NCBI GenBank assembly: GCA_022560655.1 | Contig: JADFSS010000008.1 | Location: 1 to 52,194 of the forward strand | DNA: 52,194 bases | Direction: 5' to 3' | Origin: Candidatus Neomarinimicrobiota bacterium | GTDB lineage: Bacteria > Fidelibacterota > Marinisomatia > SCGC-AAA003-L08 > TS1B11 | Shown: positions 40,101 through 47,892 of the stretch, in pieces | How the letters are laid out: each line of letters opens with the position of its first letter | How positions within the stretch are numbered: the first letter of the stretch is position 1 | Notes under the pieces: generated by a model | The model's input: the letters and a program-made list of their open reading frames with translations, nothing else | Databases searched by the model: none | What the model was told of the DNA's origin: nothing | Program-made: the position numbers and the translations under genes

Positions 40101-40316
40101 ATGCTGGGTCAGCTGGGCGGTGTGGCGTTTTTGGATGCCGCGGCGGGATTATGGGATAACGCCGGCGACAGGTCCGATATCGTCACCTACGGTTGGGGCC
40201 CGCGCTTCCTGCTTTTCGGGCTACCGATTCAACTCGACTTTGCCTGGCCACTCAATCCTCCCGCTGGGGAGAAACGCACCCGCAGCTGGTACCTGACCAT
40301 CGGCACAGATTTCTAA
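37176..40316 (+). CDS. outer-membrane peptidase / TolB-propeller / beta-barrel fusion protein
   Basis: A 1046-residue exported protein. After a signal peptide (MMKPARLVALSVILWLATPL) comes a Peptidase-MA-like zinc domain: HELVH at residues 135-139 with E169 or E173 in WMNEGLSEYL as third ligand. Next is a TolB/PD40 beta-propeller (ISPDGSKLAIMRND, ITWSPDGKRVAFAAK, PVWSPDGQSIVFSTD) at about 290-600. The last 350 residues look like an outer-membrane beta-barrel of the BamA/Omp85 type ending in TIGTDF. It might cleave or inspect envelope proteins at the outer membrane; the substrate is unknown. ATG at 37176, with a second ATG next to it. Confidence 0.75.
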   Translation: MMKPARLVALSVILWLATPLGAQFGQNIVQYDRYDWQFIQSPYFDIYFYGDNLPLAEFASGVADEAYRQISDRLNWQIQKRVSIMIYASHADFQQTNVTFSYMYEGIGGVTELFKNRVVVPFEGSYDDFRHVIRHELVHALLNDMIYGGNVQSIISGRIRYSIPGWMNEGLSEYLATGWDANSDMYMRDLALHGDIVPIQQLGGLYAYRGGQSVWRYIAGKYGEESIAEIFSRVKMSGNVERGFRAAIGADFELLTDQWRDYLKKLYWPDVAGRDRLKDIAHPVTKHEELQNTYNIAPAISPDGSKLAIMRNDHSIMEIVLISATDGRFLKRLIRGGTTAHFEELKLLKPGITWSPDGKRVAFAAKAASKDVLYVADIKTAKVKEYPTELEGLFMAAWSPEGETIALVGNSGIKSDIYLLDLKTGDLTNLTDDIFSEFNPVWSPDGQSIVFSTDRGDYPGYRFDEQGNRYEFEQRYAPASGELLASVAPGFSLLDHDLGQLDIFSIDRDGSNLRRITSDPGKENYPVFAHTEPYLYFTSDRSGIDNIYMLNLESDETRAVTNILTGISDLSMGRDDSRLYFTGFERSGFDIYRIHNPLDMWEQPKTVPLSNFLLTDTTDTKSILVNEDRGRTQPRLEGDYANYVFGLDKPYSYGTAAGDTAERVELQEQAYKDEGGEYRVHRYKTRFTLDLVQSYAGYSTLYSFQGMTQFMFSDILGNHRISMATEMQISLDNSDYFLTYHLLPFRTNYYFTVFHTAFIFSTGLSELNRLRHFGLDITASLPMNRFRRFDLSLTANAVEHAIFTDPNRDLNFTRASTVRITSLIPRLAYVWDNAEWAFLHPVNGWRTTLSATASPKLSNEGISFQTVSLDVRRYFRLFGGTSIAARVSGGASYGADAQSFLVGGLPWLFSSEGGGRYARNIFDGTAVENLKTIYFSEYLTPLRGTRLMERVGRQAVLVNLEFRFPFLIYYFPALRMLGQLGGVAFLDAAAGLWDNAGDRSDIVTYGWGPRFLLFGLPIQLDFAWPLNPPAGEKRTRSWYLTIGTDF

Positions 40317-40350
40317 CTAACCGCTCCGCTTGCCCCCCCGCCTGAGACCG

Positions 40351-40372
40351 GCCGCCGCTCAATACTGGCGGC
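40351..40372 (+). terminator. possible intergenic hairpin before tgt
   Basis: GCCGCC at 40351-40356 and GGCGGC at 40367-40372 form a 6-bp stem with a 10-base loop. No T-run follows, so a role as terminator for the peptidase-barrel gene is uncertain. Confidence 0.25.
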
Positions 40373-40405
40373 TCATGCGCCCTAGCCGCATCCGGGCCTG
40401 AAGCG

Positions 40406-41530
40406 TTGCAATTCCAGATCGGGTCCAGTGACGCTCATTCCGCCGCTCGGACGGGCGAGCTGGTCCTCGCCCACGGTCGGGTGGAGACCCCCTGTTTCAT
40501 GCCCATCGGGACCCACGGCGCGGTGAAGACGATGGCCCCGTGGGAGCTGCGTGAGCTGGGCGCCGAGATGGTGCTGAGCAACACTTATCACCTGTTCCTC
40601 CGGCCGGGCATGGAGGTGATCGGCAAATCCGGCGGCCTGCATAACTTCATGGGCTGGGACGGTCCCATCCTGACCGATTCGGGCGGTTATCAAATCTTCA
40701 GCCTGGCAGCCCTGCGGAAGGTGGATGACGAAGGGGTAACCTTCAGGAGCCACCTTGACGGCACCACCCACCATCTCACGCCGGAGGGGGTGGTGGACAT
40801 CCAGCGCGGACTGGGCTCGGATTTTGTCCTGGCACTGGACGTCTGTCCGCCAGCTGACGCTTCCCGGCGGATGGTGGCTGAAGCCGTGGCCCGCACGACG
40901 GCCTGGGCCCGGCGTAGCGCCGAGCGGTTCCAGACCACCGCCCCCAGCGTGGGCGATGACCAGTCACTGGTCTGTATCGTGCAGGGCGGAACCGATGAGA
41001 ATTTGCGGCGACGCAGCGCCGAGGAGCTGCTGGCGCTGGAGACCCCGGCCTATGCCGTGGGGGGGCTGGCAGTGGGCGAGCCCAAGGAGGCGTTGCTGAC
41101 AACACTGGAACTGATGGCTGCCTTGCTGCCACAGGCTAAGCCCCGCTATCTTATGGGGGTGGGGACCCCGGCGGACCTGGTGCGGTCAGTGGCGCTGGGC
41201 ATGGATATGTTTGACTGCGTGTTGCCCACGCGCAATGCCCGCAACGGCCAGCTGTTTACCCCCACCGGGAAGTTGAACATCCGTAATACCCGCTACCGCC
41301 TGGACCAGGAGCCGGTACAGGAGGGCTGCGAGTGCCCCCTGTGCGCGCACTTCGGGCGGGCCTATCTTTGCCACCTTTTCCACACGGGGGAGGTTCTGGG
41401 CCTGCGGTTGGCTACGGCCCATAACCTGCACTTTTACCTGCGCCTTATGGCCGACATGCGCAGCGCCATCAGGCAGGGGCGTTTCGATTCTTGGTCGCAG
41501 TCATTCCTGCGGCAATATGGGGAAGATTGA
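40406..41530 (+). CDS. tgt: tRNA-guanine transglycosylase
   Basis: A 374-residue enzyme exchanging guanine-34 for preQ1 in GUN-anticodon tRNAs on the way to queuosine. The conserved TDSGGYQIFSL (general acid Asp) is near residue 95, GGLAVGEPKE follows, MFDCVLPTRNARNG holds the nucleophilic Asp, and the zinc site CECPLC plus His in HLFHTGE is complete. The length matches bacterial Tgt. The start is TTG at 40406. The M48 peptidase gene follows with a tiny gap. Confidence 0.95.
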   Translation: MQFQIGSSDAHSAARTGELVLAHGRVETPCFMPIGTHGAVKTMAPWELRELGAEMVLSNTYHLFLRPGMEVIGKSGGLHNFMGWDGPILTDSGGYQIFSLAALRKVDDEGVTFRSHLDGTTHHLTPEGVVDIQRGLGSDFVLALDVCPPADASRRMVAEAVARTTAWARRSAERFQTTAPSVGDDQSLVCIVQGGTDENLRRRSAEELLALETPAYAVGGLAVGEPKEALLTTLELMAALLPQAKPRYLMGVGTPADLVRSVALGMDMFDCVLPTRNARNGQLFTPTGKLNIRNTRYRLDQEPVQEGCECPLCAHFGRAYLCHLFHTGEVLGLRLATAHNLHFYLRLMADMRSAIRQGRFDSWSQSFLRQYGED

Positions 41531-41532
41531 GC

Positions 41533-42663
41533 GTGACGGGCAGGGTTGAAGACGCGGCCGGGCCGTCACGGCCCAAGGCGTATCATCGTACGCAGTTGGC
41601 GCTCAGCCTGAGTTCCACGGCGGCGGGGTGGGCGTACTTGCTGCTGCTGGTGCTCACGCCTCTGTCTGCGTGGCTGGCTGCAGCCACCGAGTTGACGGCC
41701 AATCCTTACTTGCACTTCGTACTGTTTGGCCTGGCGGCAGGTGTCCTAGCGCAGGTTTATGCGCTGCCCCTATCGTTTTTGAGTGGCTACCTGGTGGAGC
41801 ACCGCTATCAGCTCTCCAACCAAAGCCTGGCGGGATGGGCGTGGGCAAGGACGAAGGGCGCGTTGGTGGGCGCCGCCGTGGGGCTGCCCCTGGCACTGAT
41901 ATTCCTGGCCTGCCTAAGGGCCTTCGGGGCGGGCTGGTGGCTGCCGGTAAGTGGGGTGCTGATCCTGTTCACGGTGGTGCTGGGACGGCTGGCTCCGACC
42001 CTCATATTCCCGCTCTTCTACGAGTTTGAGGCGCTGGCTGATGACCATCCGCTGAAAGAGCGCATAGGAACCCTGAGTGGCTCGGTGGGACTGAACGTGG
42101 CGGGGGTGTTCCGGTTCAACCTGAGCAAGACGACCAAGAAAGCCAACGCGGCCTTCACTGGCCTGGGGCGGGCCAAACGGGTCCTGCTGGCCGATACGCT
42201 GCTGGAGCAGTTCCCCGATGACGAAATCCTGGCGGTGGTGGCCCATGAGCTGGGACACTTCAAACTGCGACACATCTGGAAGGGTATGGCCTTGGGGATG
42301 GTCCTCACGGTTGTGGGGCTCAAGCTTGTGGCGAGTGTTCACGCGAGCATCACGGCGGGGAATGTCACCGATCTGGCAACGCTACCGTGGCTGGCACTGC
42401 TGCTGGGGTTGTACAGCTTCGCTACGGCGCCGCTGGCCAACGCCTACTCCCGGCGGAACGAGTTCGCCGCCGATGGCTACTCCCGACGACTACTGGGCAG
42501 TGGCCGCGACCTGGCCAGTGGGCTTCAGCGTCTGGCCGACCTTAACCTTGCCGACCGGGACCCCCATCCAGTTGTGGAATTCATGTTTTACAACCACCCC
42601 TCCATCACGCGGCGGCTGGTCGCCCTGGCCGAAGATGGCGGCGCCACACCGGAGGTTGATTAG
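41533..42663 (+). CDS. M48 family (Ste24/CAAX prenyl protease 1-like) membrane metallopeptidase
   Basis: A 376-residue inner-membrane zinc protease. About five to six hydrophobic segments surround the catalytic HELGH motif (VVAHELGHFKLRH, near residue 240); the third ligand is in NEFAADGYSRRL (near 320), and HPSITRR closes the fold. M48 enzymes are linked to membrane-protein quality control, and Ste24 to prenyl-peptide cleavage in eukaryotes. Bacteria generally lack prenylated CAAX proteins, so quality control is more likely. The start is GTG at 41533 with GGGGAAG 7 bases upstream; TTG at 41527 is an alternative. Confidence 0.88.
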   Translation: MTGRVEDAAGPSRPKAYHRTQLALSLSSTAAGWAYLLLLVLTPLSAWLAAATELTANPYLHFVLFGLAAGVLAQVYALPLSFLSGYLVEHRYQLSNQSLAGWAWARTKGALVGAAVGLPLALIFLACLRAFGAGWWLPVSGVLILFTVVLGRLAPTLIFPLFYEFEALADDHPLKERIGTLSGSVGLNVAGVFRFNLSKTTKKANAAFTGLGRAKRVLLADTLLEQFPDDEILAVVAHELGHFKLRHIWKGMALGMVLTVVGLKLVASVHASITAGNVTDLATLPWLALLLGLYSFATAPLANAYSRRNEFAADGYSRRLLGSGRDLASGLQRLADLNLADRDPHPVVEFMFYNHPSITRRLVALAEDGGATPEVD

Positions 42664-42898
42664 ACAGCGCTGGCGGTTGGGCGCGCCGGAGATCGCCCTC
42701 TAGGGGTCAAGCGCCAGAACGGATCTCGTCGGATGGTTGGGAGAGCGCCTTGACGCTGTCCTCAACACGGGGTGGTATACCGGTATCGACGACGTGCTCA
42801 TAAATCTGCCGCCGTACCTGGGCATCGAAGTCCGATGTGCTGCTCGTGGCGGTCATGGCGTCTGTGGATGGGGACCGGGCAAGCCCCGCAGGGCCGGC

Positions 42899-43846
42899 TC
42901 ACTGCCACTGCGGCATGTGCATTTCCATTAGGGTCTTGGGTGCGGGCACCTCGTTGTCCAGTTTGCCGATGATGAGGCCGTCTTCCAGGACGTAGAGCGC
43001 CGGCCAGGCGCGGAAGGTGCCCGCAAAGAGGTCAGGGTCGTATCGGTAAATGGGCAGGTCGAAGTTGAACTCCTCCACAAACCAGCCCAACTCGTGGGAT
43101 GCGCTCAGGGTGACGCTGAAGACTTCGTAGTCCGGGAGCTCCGCAGATAAAGCCTTCACGTTGGCCACGGCGTTCCAGCAGTGCTCACAGGTCACGGAGA
43201 AGATGAACACCAGCTGCCGGCCCTCCAACGCCGGCGGGTCGGCTAGGAAGCCTTCATCGGGGAAGAGGGTCCCCGGCTGGGCCGAGGTGGTGTCCAATTG
43301 GGGGTGGTGGATCGTATAGCCGGTAAGGGTACCCAGTGCCAGCAGAAGTGCAGCCAGCGACCCCACCTTCCAGGTACGCCAGCGCGTAGCGGTGGGCGGG
43401 GTGAAGCGCCACATAGCTCCCGCCAGGAGCACAAGGACGAGGTTACGGATCAAGGCAATTCCGGGGCTGGTTTCCAGCAGCCGGCCGAAGCAGCCGCACG
43501 ACTCCAATTCGCCACCCAGTATGCCCATCACCAACAGGGCGGAAAACAGGCCCAGCGCCGCGAGAGTCGCCAGGGCGGTGAGTCTGGGTACCACGCCCAT
43601 GAGCAGTGCTATGCCGAGGATCGTCTCGACGGTGGGCAAGAGCGCTCCGGCCGGGGTGAGCCAACCCGGCAGCTGATACAGGGGCAGTGTGGCCATGAAG
43701 CTCTGGGCGTCCAGAACTTTCAAAGCGCCAGACGTCAGGAAGACGGCGCCCAGGATCAGACGGAACGCGGTGAGAACCCGGGGCAACCAGGATGGCAAAT
43801 TGGGCGGATTCTGCCTTGGCGTCGGCGATTTTTTATTATCAGACAA
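42899..43846 (-). CDS. MauE/DoxX-like membrane domain fused to thioredoxin-like domain
   Basis: A 315-residue inner-membrane protein. Four hydrophobic helices (about residues 25-45, 65-85, 90-110 and 125-145) form a MauE/DoxX-like domain with a CGCFG pair at about 118; a further helix is near 160. The C-terminal domain from about 195 is thioredoxin-like, with CEHC in SVTCEHCWNAV. The two parts could pass electrons or reduce disulfides across the membrane. The start is TTG at 43846 with GGGAG upstream. It faces the M48 gene tail to tail; 235 bp between hold no gene I can support. Confidence 0.7.
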   Translation of the reverse strand: MSDNKKSPTPRQNPPNLPSWLPRVLTAFRLILGAVFLTSGALKVLDAQSFMATLPLYQLPGWLTPAGALLPTVETILGIALLMGVVPRLTALATLAALGLFSALLVMGILGGELESCGCFGRLLETSPGIALIRNLVLVLLAGAMWRFTPPTATRWRTWKVGSLAALLLALGTLTGYTIHHPQLDTTSAQPGTLFPDEGFLADPPALEGRQLVFIFSVTCEHCWNAVANVKALSAELPDYEVFSVTLSASHELGWFVEEFNFDLPIYRYDPDLFAGTFRAWPALYVLEDGLIIGKLDNEVPAPKTLMEMHMPQWQ

Positions 43847-44152
43847 GCCGGCTGACTCCCGTGGTTAGTCTCCCACCGCCGGGATTCTGCTCCTCTATTA
43901 GCAGGCCTAGTTTAGCCACCGCTGCTGCCCAGCGCCAACTGCTACCTTGAGCTCGTCACCATCCGCTGGTATGTAAGGGGTCATCCAATTTCATCCGCGA
44001 CCCGAGCTGATTCCGCAGGGCAGCAGGCGTCGGACGGGAATCTGAATTTGATTGTATCGCTGGCGAGAATAAGGGTAAGTTCACTGACGGGGCACAGCCC
44101 AAAACGCACGATGATTATGACACGATGCACTTTATGATGGAGGCCGACGGGA
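43847..44152. other. 306-bp divergent intergenic region
   Basis: The stretch lies between the MauE-thioredoxin gene (leftward) and the ferredoxin gene (rightward) and should hold both promoters. No coding sequence, strong hairpin or clear -35/-10 pair is visible to me. GGAGG at about 44139-44143 is the ferredoxin ribosome site. Confidence 0.5.
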
Positions 44153-44431
44153 ATGGCATACATCATAACAGAACCTTGCCTGGATACCTGCGATACGGCC
44201 TGTGTCGATGTCTGTCCCGTGGACTGTATCCATCCAGACGAGGGCTGGGAAGCCGGTGATGATCCCACCGGCCATATGCTGTATATCGATCCTGAGGAGT
44301 GCATTGATTGCGGCGCCTGCGAGCCTGAGTGCCCAGTGGAGGCCATATTTGAGGAAGATGCGGTGCCGGAAGAGTGGAAAAAGTTTACTAAAATGAATTA
44401 TGACCGTTTTGGCCAGGACTACGCCGCTTAG
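44153..44431 (+). CDS. two-cluster bacterial ferredoxin with an extra Cys
   Basis: A 92-residue small electron carrier. The first cluster region has C9, C13, C17 and C21-P ([19 protein letters not shown]); the second is [18 protein letters not shown]. Related 7Fe ferredoxins have Lys or another residue where this one has C13, so the first cluster could be [4Fe-4S] rather than [3Fe-4S]. A short acidic C-terminal tail follows. The ATG follows GGAGG. A hairpin with a T-rich tail lies just after the stop. The electron partner is unknown. Confidence 0.92.
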   Translation: MAYIITEPCLDTCDTACVDVCPVDCIHPDEGWEAGDDPTGHMLYIDPEECIDCGACEPECPVEAIFEEDAVPEEWKKFTKMNYDRFGQDYAA

Positions 44432-44457
44432 CACCATCCACCATTGCGCATTCAGCG

Positions 44458-44494
44458 GCGGCTGTCCGTTTGACTGGCAGCCGCGTTCTGTTGT
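44458..44494 (+). terminator. candidate rho-independent terminator after the ferredoxin gene
   Basis: GCGGCTG at 44458-44464 pairs with CAGCCGC at 44478-44484 across 13 bases, followed by GTTCTGTTGT. The stem is perfect but short and the T-run is broken. Confidence 0.4.
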
Positions 44495-44531
44495 CAGTCG
44501 CACTGCTCAGGCCCCCAACCAAAGGTGAGTA

Positions 44532-45701
44532 TTGCCCGCGACACGTGATGCAATAATGGCCGTCCTCAAGACGGTGAACTACCCCGGCTTCAATCGCGAT
44601 ATTGTTTCGTTCGGTATGGTGCACGACGTGGTGGTGGACGGCGATCAGGCCCGGCTGCAACTAGGCGTGGCCTCAACCGATGAGGAACAGAAGGCGAAGC
44701 TGGCATCGGCAGTCAAGGCAGCCCTGATTGACCAGCTGCCCCTATCCAGCGTGGAGGTGGAGATCGTTCCACCCAAGCCCAGGGGCGGAAACGGTCCGGC
44801 TGCCGGTCCAGCAGGCCCGACCGTTGGGCAGAGCCCTATACCGGGCGTGAAATATACCATTGCGGTGGCCAGCGGGAAGGGAGGCGTGGGCAAAAGCACG
44901 GTGTCGGTCAACCTCGCCGCTGCCATGACCCTTAGCGGTGCCAAGGTGGGTATCCTCGACCTGGATATTTACGGTCCCAGCCTCCCCATGATTATGGGCG
45001 TAGAGGAGCAGCCGGCGATGAACGCTGAGCAGAAGATCATTCCCCTTGAGCGCCACAATATGGCCGTCATGTCCTTCGGCCTGATCAGCGGCAACCAGGC
45101 GCCAACCATCTGGCGGGGTCCCATGGTGGCCAAGATGACCCAGCAGTTTTTTGACGATGTGGCCTGGGGGGAGCTCGAGGTACTGGTCATCGACCTGCCG
45201 CCGGGCACGGGGGATATTCAACTGACGCTGGTCCAGCGACTTGCCCTCACCGGGGCGGTGATTGTCACCACGCCCCAGAAGCTGGCGCTGTTGGATGTGC
45301 GCAAGGGGGCGGATATGTTCGCCAAGGTGAATACGCCGGTGCTAGGTGTCGTGGAAAATATGTCCAGCCTGCCTCTTCGGGGGGTGGTGAAGGACGCTCA
45401 GGGACAGGTTGTGCCCGGCGCTACCCTCGAATTCGAGGGGTTGGGCGCTGTATCCAGCGTGACAGGTGATGAGCAGGGCCGTTTTCACGTTGACGTGGAT
45501 ATATTTCGTAGCGGGGGAGGCGAGGAGGAGAGCAAACGCCTGGGCGTGCCCTTGCTGGGGAGCGTGCCGCTCTGGCCGGAGCTGGTGGTGGCGTCCGATT
45601 CAGGGGAGCCGTATGTATTGCAGCACCCCGACGACCTCGTTGGGCGAGAATTCCGGCGAATTGCCGATGCTCTTCTGAGCATGATCAGGGGCATGTCTTG
45701 A
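44532..45701 (+). CDS. mrp: Mrp/ApbC-type P-loop ATPase with an unusual insertion
   Basis: A 389-residue iron-sulfur carrier-type ATPase. An N-terminal DUF59-like domain (IMAVLKTVNYPGFNRDIVSF) precedes the deviant Walker A ASGKGGVGKSTVSVNLA (near residue 113) and the IDLPPGTGDIQLTLVQ switch region. After VVENMS (near residue 278) normal Mrp proteins carry CPHC; here about 40 residues read LRGVVKDAQGQVVPGATLEF and SVTGDEQGRFHVDV, like a carboxypeptidase-regulatory domain, before the normal DIF-SGGGEEESKRLGVPLLG end. The start is TTG at 44532; ATG at 44556 would trim the conserved N-terminus. Fe-S transfer without CPHC is doubtful. Confidence 0.88.
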   Translation: MPATRDAIMAVLKTVNYPGFNRDIVSFGMVHDVVVDGDQARLQLGVASTDEEQKAKLASAVKAALIDQLPLSSVEVEIVPPKPRGGNGPAAGPAGPTVGQSPIPGVKYTIAVASGKGGVGKSTVSVNLAAAMTLSGAKVGILDLDIYGPSLPMIMGVEEQPAMNAEQKIIPLERHNMAVMSFGLISGNQAPTIWRGPMVAKMTQQFFDDVAWGELEVLVIDLPPGTGDIQLTLVQRLALTGAVIVTTPQKLALLDVRKGADMFAKVNTPVLGVVENMSSLPLRGVVKDAQGQVVPGATLEFEGLGAVSSVTGDEQGRFHVDVDIFRSGGGEEESKRLGVPLLGSVPLWPELVVASDSGEPYVLQHPDDLVGREFRRIADALLSMIRGMS

Positions 45702-45853
45702 AGCCCAGCCAGCCGCCACTTATCGCAAAATCGTAGCGCACACCTAAATTACTCACCGCTCCGAAGCTGGCGACCCATAACTGTCTGGCGTGGTTATGAA
45801 GGGCTGCAGCAAGGCTTTCATCCCAGCGATCGGCATGCCGGTGAAATGACTGC

Positions 45854-46633
45854 ATGATAAACGACCTCACCGTATTGCTCCTGTCCCAGTTTGCGGGCGT
45901 CTATCCTGTCATCATCTGGCTTGTGCCTGTGAGCGTTATTAAGAGTGGCTTCGTTCGGTTTAACCTGGGGCTGGCAACCATCATGTTGGGACTGGCCACC
46001 CTGTTGACGAGCCTGCAAAGCCCGGCAATGCCAATGAAGGGCTGGATGCTAGGTCTGGGTGGTCTCAGTCTGGTGGTGCTGGGGCTGGGTTGGCATCGAA
46101 TGCGAATAGCCCAGGCCATACTAACCCCACTGTTGCTTTTGTGGGGTGGGTTACTATGCCAGCAGGCGCTGGATGGTCGGATTGCTCAAGCTGACTGGGC
46201 CCACTGGATGGCGGTGATTTGGGGTGGTGCCGTGCTGGCCGCGGTGATGTATGCCATGGTGCTGGGGCACTGGTACCTGAATGTGGCCGAGTTGCCCATC
46301 GGCTACCTGCGCCAAGCCACCCGGCTGGCCCTGTTGCTGCTGGCGGGCCGCGCGGCCTGGGTGGCGGGAGTGCTGGTCGTGACCCAGGCAGAACTGGGCC
46401 TACGCCTCCAGCCTGCCTATCTGCTTTTGACCAGACTGGACGGGTTCATTCTGTGGATTGGCCTGCTCATGGGGCTGGCGGCGCCGCTGGTCTTTGCCTG
46501 GATGGCCATGAGGACCGCCCGCATCCAGTCGACCCAGTCAGCCACCGGTCTGCTTTACGTGGTGCTGATCCTGGTGGTGATGGGCACCCTCATTTTCGAT
46601 GGCTATCTGCTGGAACTGGAGCTGCCGCTGTGA
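45854..46633 (+). CDS. polytopic membrane protein of unknown function
   Basis: A 259-residue protein, almost entirely hydrophobic, with about seven or eight membrane helices. A conserved-looking loop reads LGHWYLNVAELPIGYLRQAT near residue 140, with basic residues on the cytosolic side. No catalytic motif was recognised. The next gene starts on its stop codon (TGATG), so they are expressed together. I cannot assign a family. Confidence 0.65.
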   Translation: MINDLTVLLLSQFAGVYPVIIWLVPVSVIKSGFVRFNLGLATIMLGLATLLTSLQSPAMPMKGWMLGLGGLSLVVLGLGWHRMRIAQAILTPLLLLWGGLLCQQALDGRIAQADWAHWMAVIWGGAVLAAVMYAMVLGHWYLNVAELPIGYLRQATRLALLLLAGRAAWVAGVLVVTQAELGLRLQPAYLLLTRLDGFILWIGLLMGLAAPLVFAWMAMRTARIQSTQSATGLLYVVLILVVMGTLIFDGYLLELELPL

Positions 46634-47058
46634 TGGTGGACCTGTCCATTGAGTGCGATCAGTGTGGCCATTATTACCGCGTCAAAGCGGCCGACTCCCG
46701 GTCCGCTATCTGTCCCCAGTGCGGCACCTCGCCGGGAACTGTTGAATCGGCATGGTCGTTGGAACAGGGATGCCCGCTGTGCGGGTGCCGGCACCTTTAC
46801 CGCCGTAAGGCGTTCAACCAGCTCCTGGGTCTGGCAATCATGATTCTAGGTGCGGTCCTGGCTGTGGCGGTGAGTTATTGGTTCCTGCTGCTATTCGGGC
46901 TGATGGACCTGCTGCTTTACCGGCTGGTAGCCGAGTTGGCAGTTTGCTACCGCTGTGGTGTGGAGGTGAGCCTGGAGACTGGGGTTGCCAGGCTGGAACC
47001 GTTCGACCATCATACGGCCGAAATCTACACGTACGAGGGGCAGGAATCCGGTGACTAG
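46633..47058 (+). CDS. small zinc-ribbon membrane protein
   Basis: A 141-residue protein with two CxxC pairs at the N-terminus (CDQCGHYY and CPQCGTS), a CPLC pair (GCPLCGCRHLYRRKA) and CYRCG near the end, the pattern of zinc ribbons. Two membrane helices (LLGLAIMILGAVLAVAVSYW and the LLLFGLMDLLLY region) lie between. It is coupled to the preceding membrane gene and may act with it. The function is unknown. Confidence 0.65.
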   Translation: MVDLSIECDQCGHYYRVKAADSRSAICPQCGTSPGTVESAWSLEQGCPLCGCRHLYRRKAFNQLLGLAIMILGAVLAVAVSYWFLLLFGLMDLLLYRLVAELAVCYRCGVEVSLETGVARLEPFDHHTAEIYTYEGQESGD

Positions 47059-47092
47059 CCTACGGTTGCCTCGGGCGGGGGTGTAAGGTAAC

Positions 47093-47101
47093 TTAGCTTT
47101 G
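47093..47101 (+). promoter_or_regulatory. TAGCTTTG (Bacteroidota-like -7 element) before uppS
   Basis: TTAGCTTTG contains TAGCTTTG, an exact match to the TAnnTTTG -7 element of Bacteroidota promoters, 9 bases before the ATG at 47111. A TTG at 47066 is 25 bp upstream, longer than the usual 19-21 spacing. Transcripts would be nearly leaderless. Confidence 0.35.
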
Positions 47102-47110
47102 ACGGTACCG

Positions 47111-47890
47111 ATGAAATCCGATAACGAATCCGAACTGAAAGCAAGACTCCTGGCAGAGGGGAAATTGCCCCGGCACGTCGCCATTATCATGGATGGCAAT
47201 GGCCGGTGGGCAAAGTCGCGGGCTCTGCCCAGAGTGGCGGGACACAAGGAGGGGGTGAACTCCGTCCGGGAGATTACGCGCGCCTGCGGAGAAATCGGCG
47301 TAGAGATGTTGACGCTTTACACGTTCAGCGCCGAGAACTGGAAGCGCCCCCGCACGGAGGTAAATGCACTGATGCGGTTGCTGGTCGCGACCATTCGTGA
47401 CGAGGTGCAGGAGCTCATGGAAAACAATGTCCGTCTGACCGCCATTGGACTGATTGAAGACCTCCCTTTGATCGCCCAGCGGGAGCTCCGGAGTGCCATC
47501 GGCTTGACGGCCGACAACAGCGGCCTGAACCTGAATCTTGCTCTCAGCTATGGTGGCCGACAGGAGATAATCGCAGCTGTTCGCAGTATCATCCATCAGT
47601 TCACCGAAGAGCAGCTTGCTGCGGGCGACATCGATGAGGCCTTGTTTGAGGCCTGTCTCTACACAGCCGGCATGCCCGATCCGGGGCTAATCATCCGCAC
47701 TGGCGGCGAGACCAGGCTGAGCAATTTCCTCCTGTGGCAGTCGGCCTATAGCGAGCTGATCGTCACCGAGATCATGTGGCCCGAATTCAGGCGCGAGGCC
47801 CTTTATGAGACGCTGCTGGAGTATCAGCGGCGCGAGAGACGGTTCGGGCTGCTGAGCGAACAGGTCGTGGCAGCGCCGATGATGGATTAA
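47111..47890 (+). CDS. uppS: undecaprenyl diphosphate synthase (isoprenyl transferase)
   Basis: A 259-residue cis-prenyltransferase making the C55 carrier for peptidoglycan and O-antigen. The catalytic Asp is in IIMDGNGRWAKSR; RVAGHKEGVNSVREI, LYTFSAENWKRP and RTGGETRLSNFLLWQSAY are all conserved. The start is ATG at 47111; an in-frame TTG at 47099 would add four residues. bamA follows 2 bp after the stop. Confidence 0.95.
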   Translation: MKSDNESELKARLLAEGKLPRHVAIIMDGNGRWAKSRALPRVAGHKEGVNSVREITRACGEIGVEMLTLYTFSAENWKRPRTEVNALMRLLVATIRDEVQELMENNVRLTAIGLIEDLPLIAQRELRSAIGLTADNSGLNLNLALSYGGRQEIIAAVRSIIHQFTEEQLAAGDIDEALFEACLYTAGMPDPGLIIRTGGETRLSNFLLWQSAYSELIVTEIMWPEFRREALYETLLEYQRRERRFGLLSEQVVAAPMMD

Positions 47891-47892
47891 GC

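Noticed and set aside
42664-42898. Small gene between the convergent M48 and MauE-thioredoxin genes (for example the frame from 42737)
   Set aside because: No ribosome site, no recognisable sequence, and it runs into the opposite gene.
45366-45501. Frameshift pair as the cause of the odd Mrp segment
   Set aside because: The frame stays open on both sides, the insert reads as a sensible domain, and the normal family sequence resumes after it.
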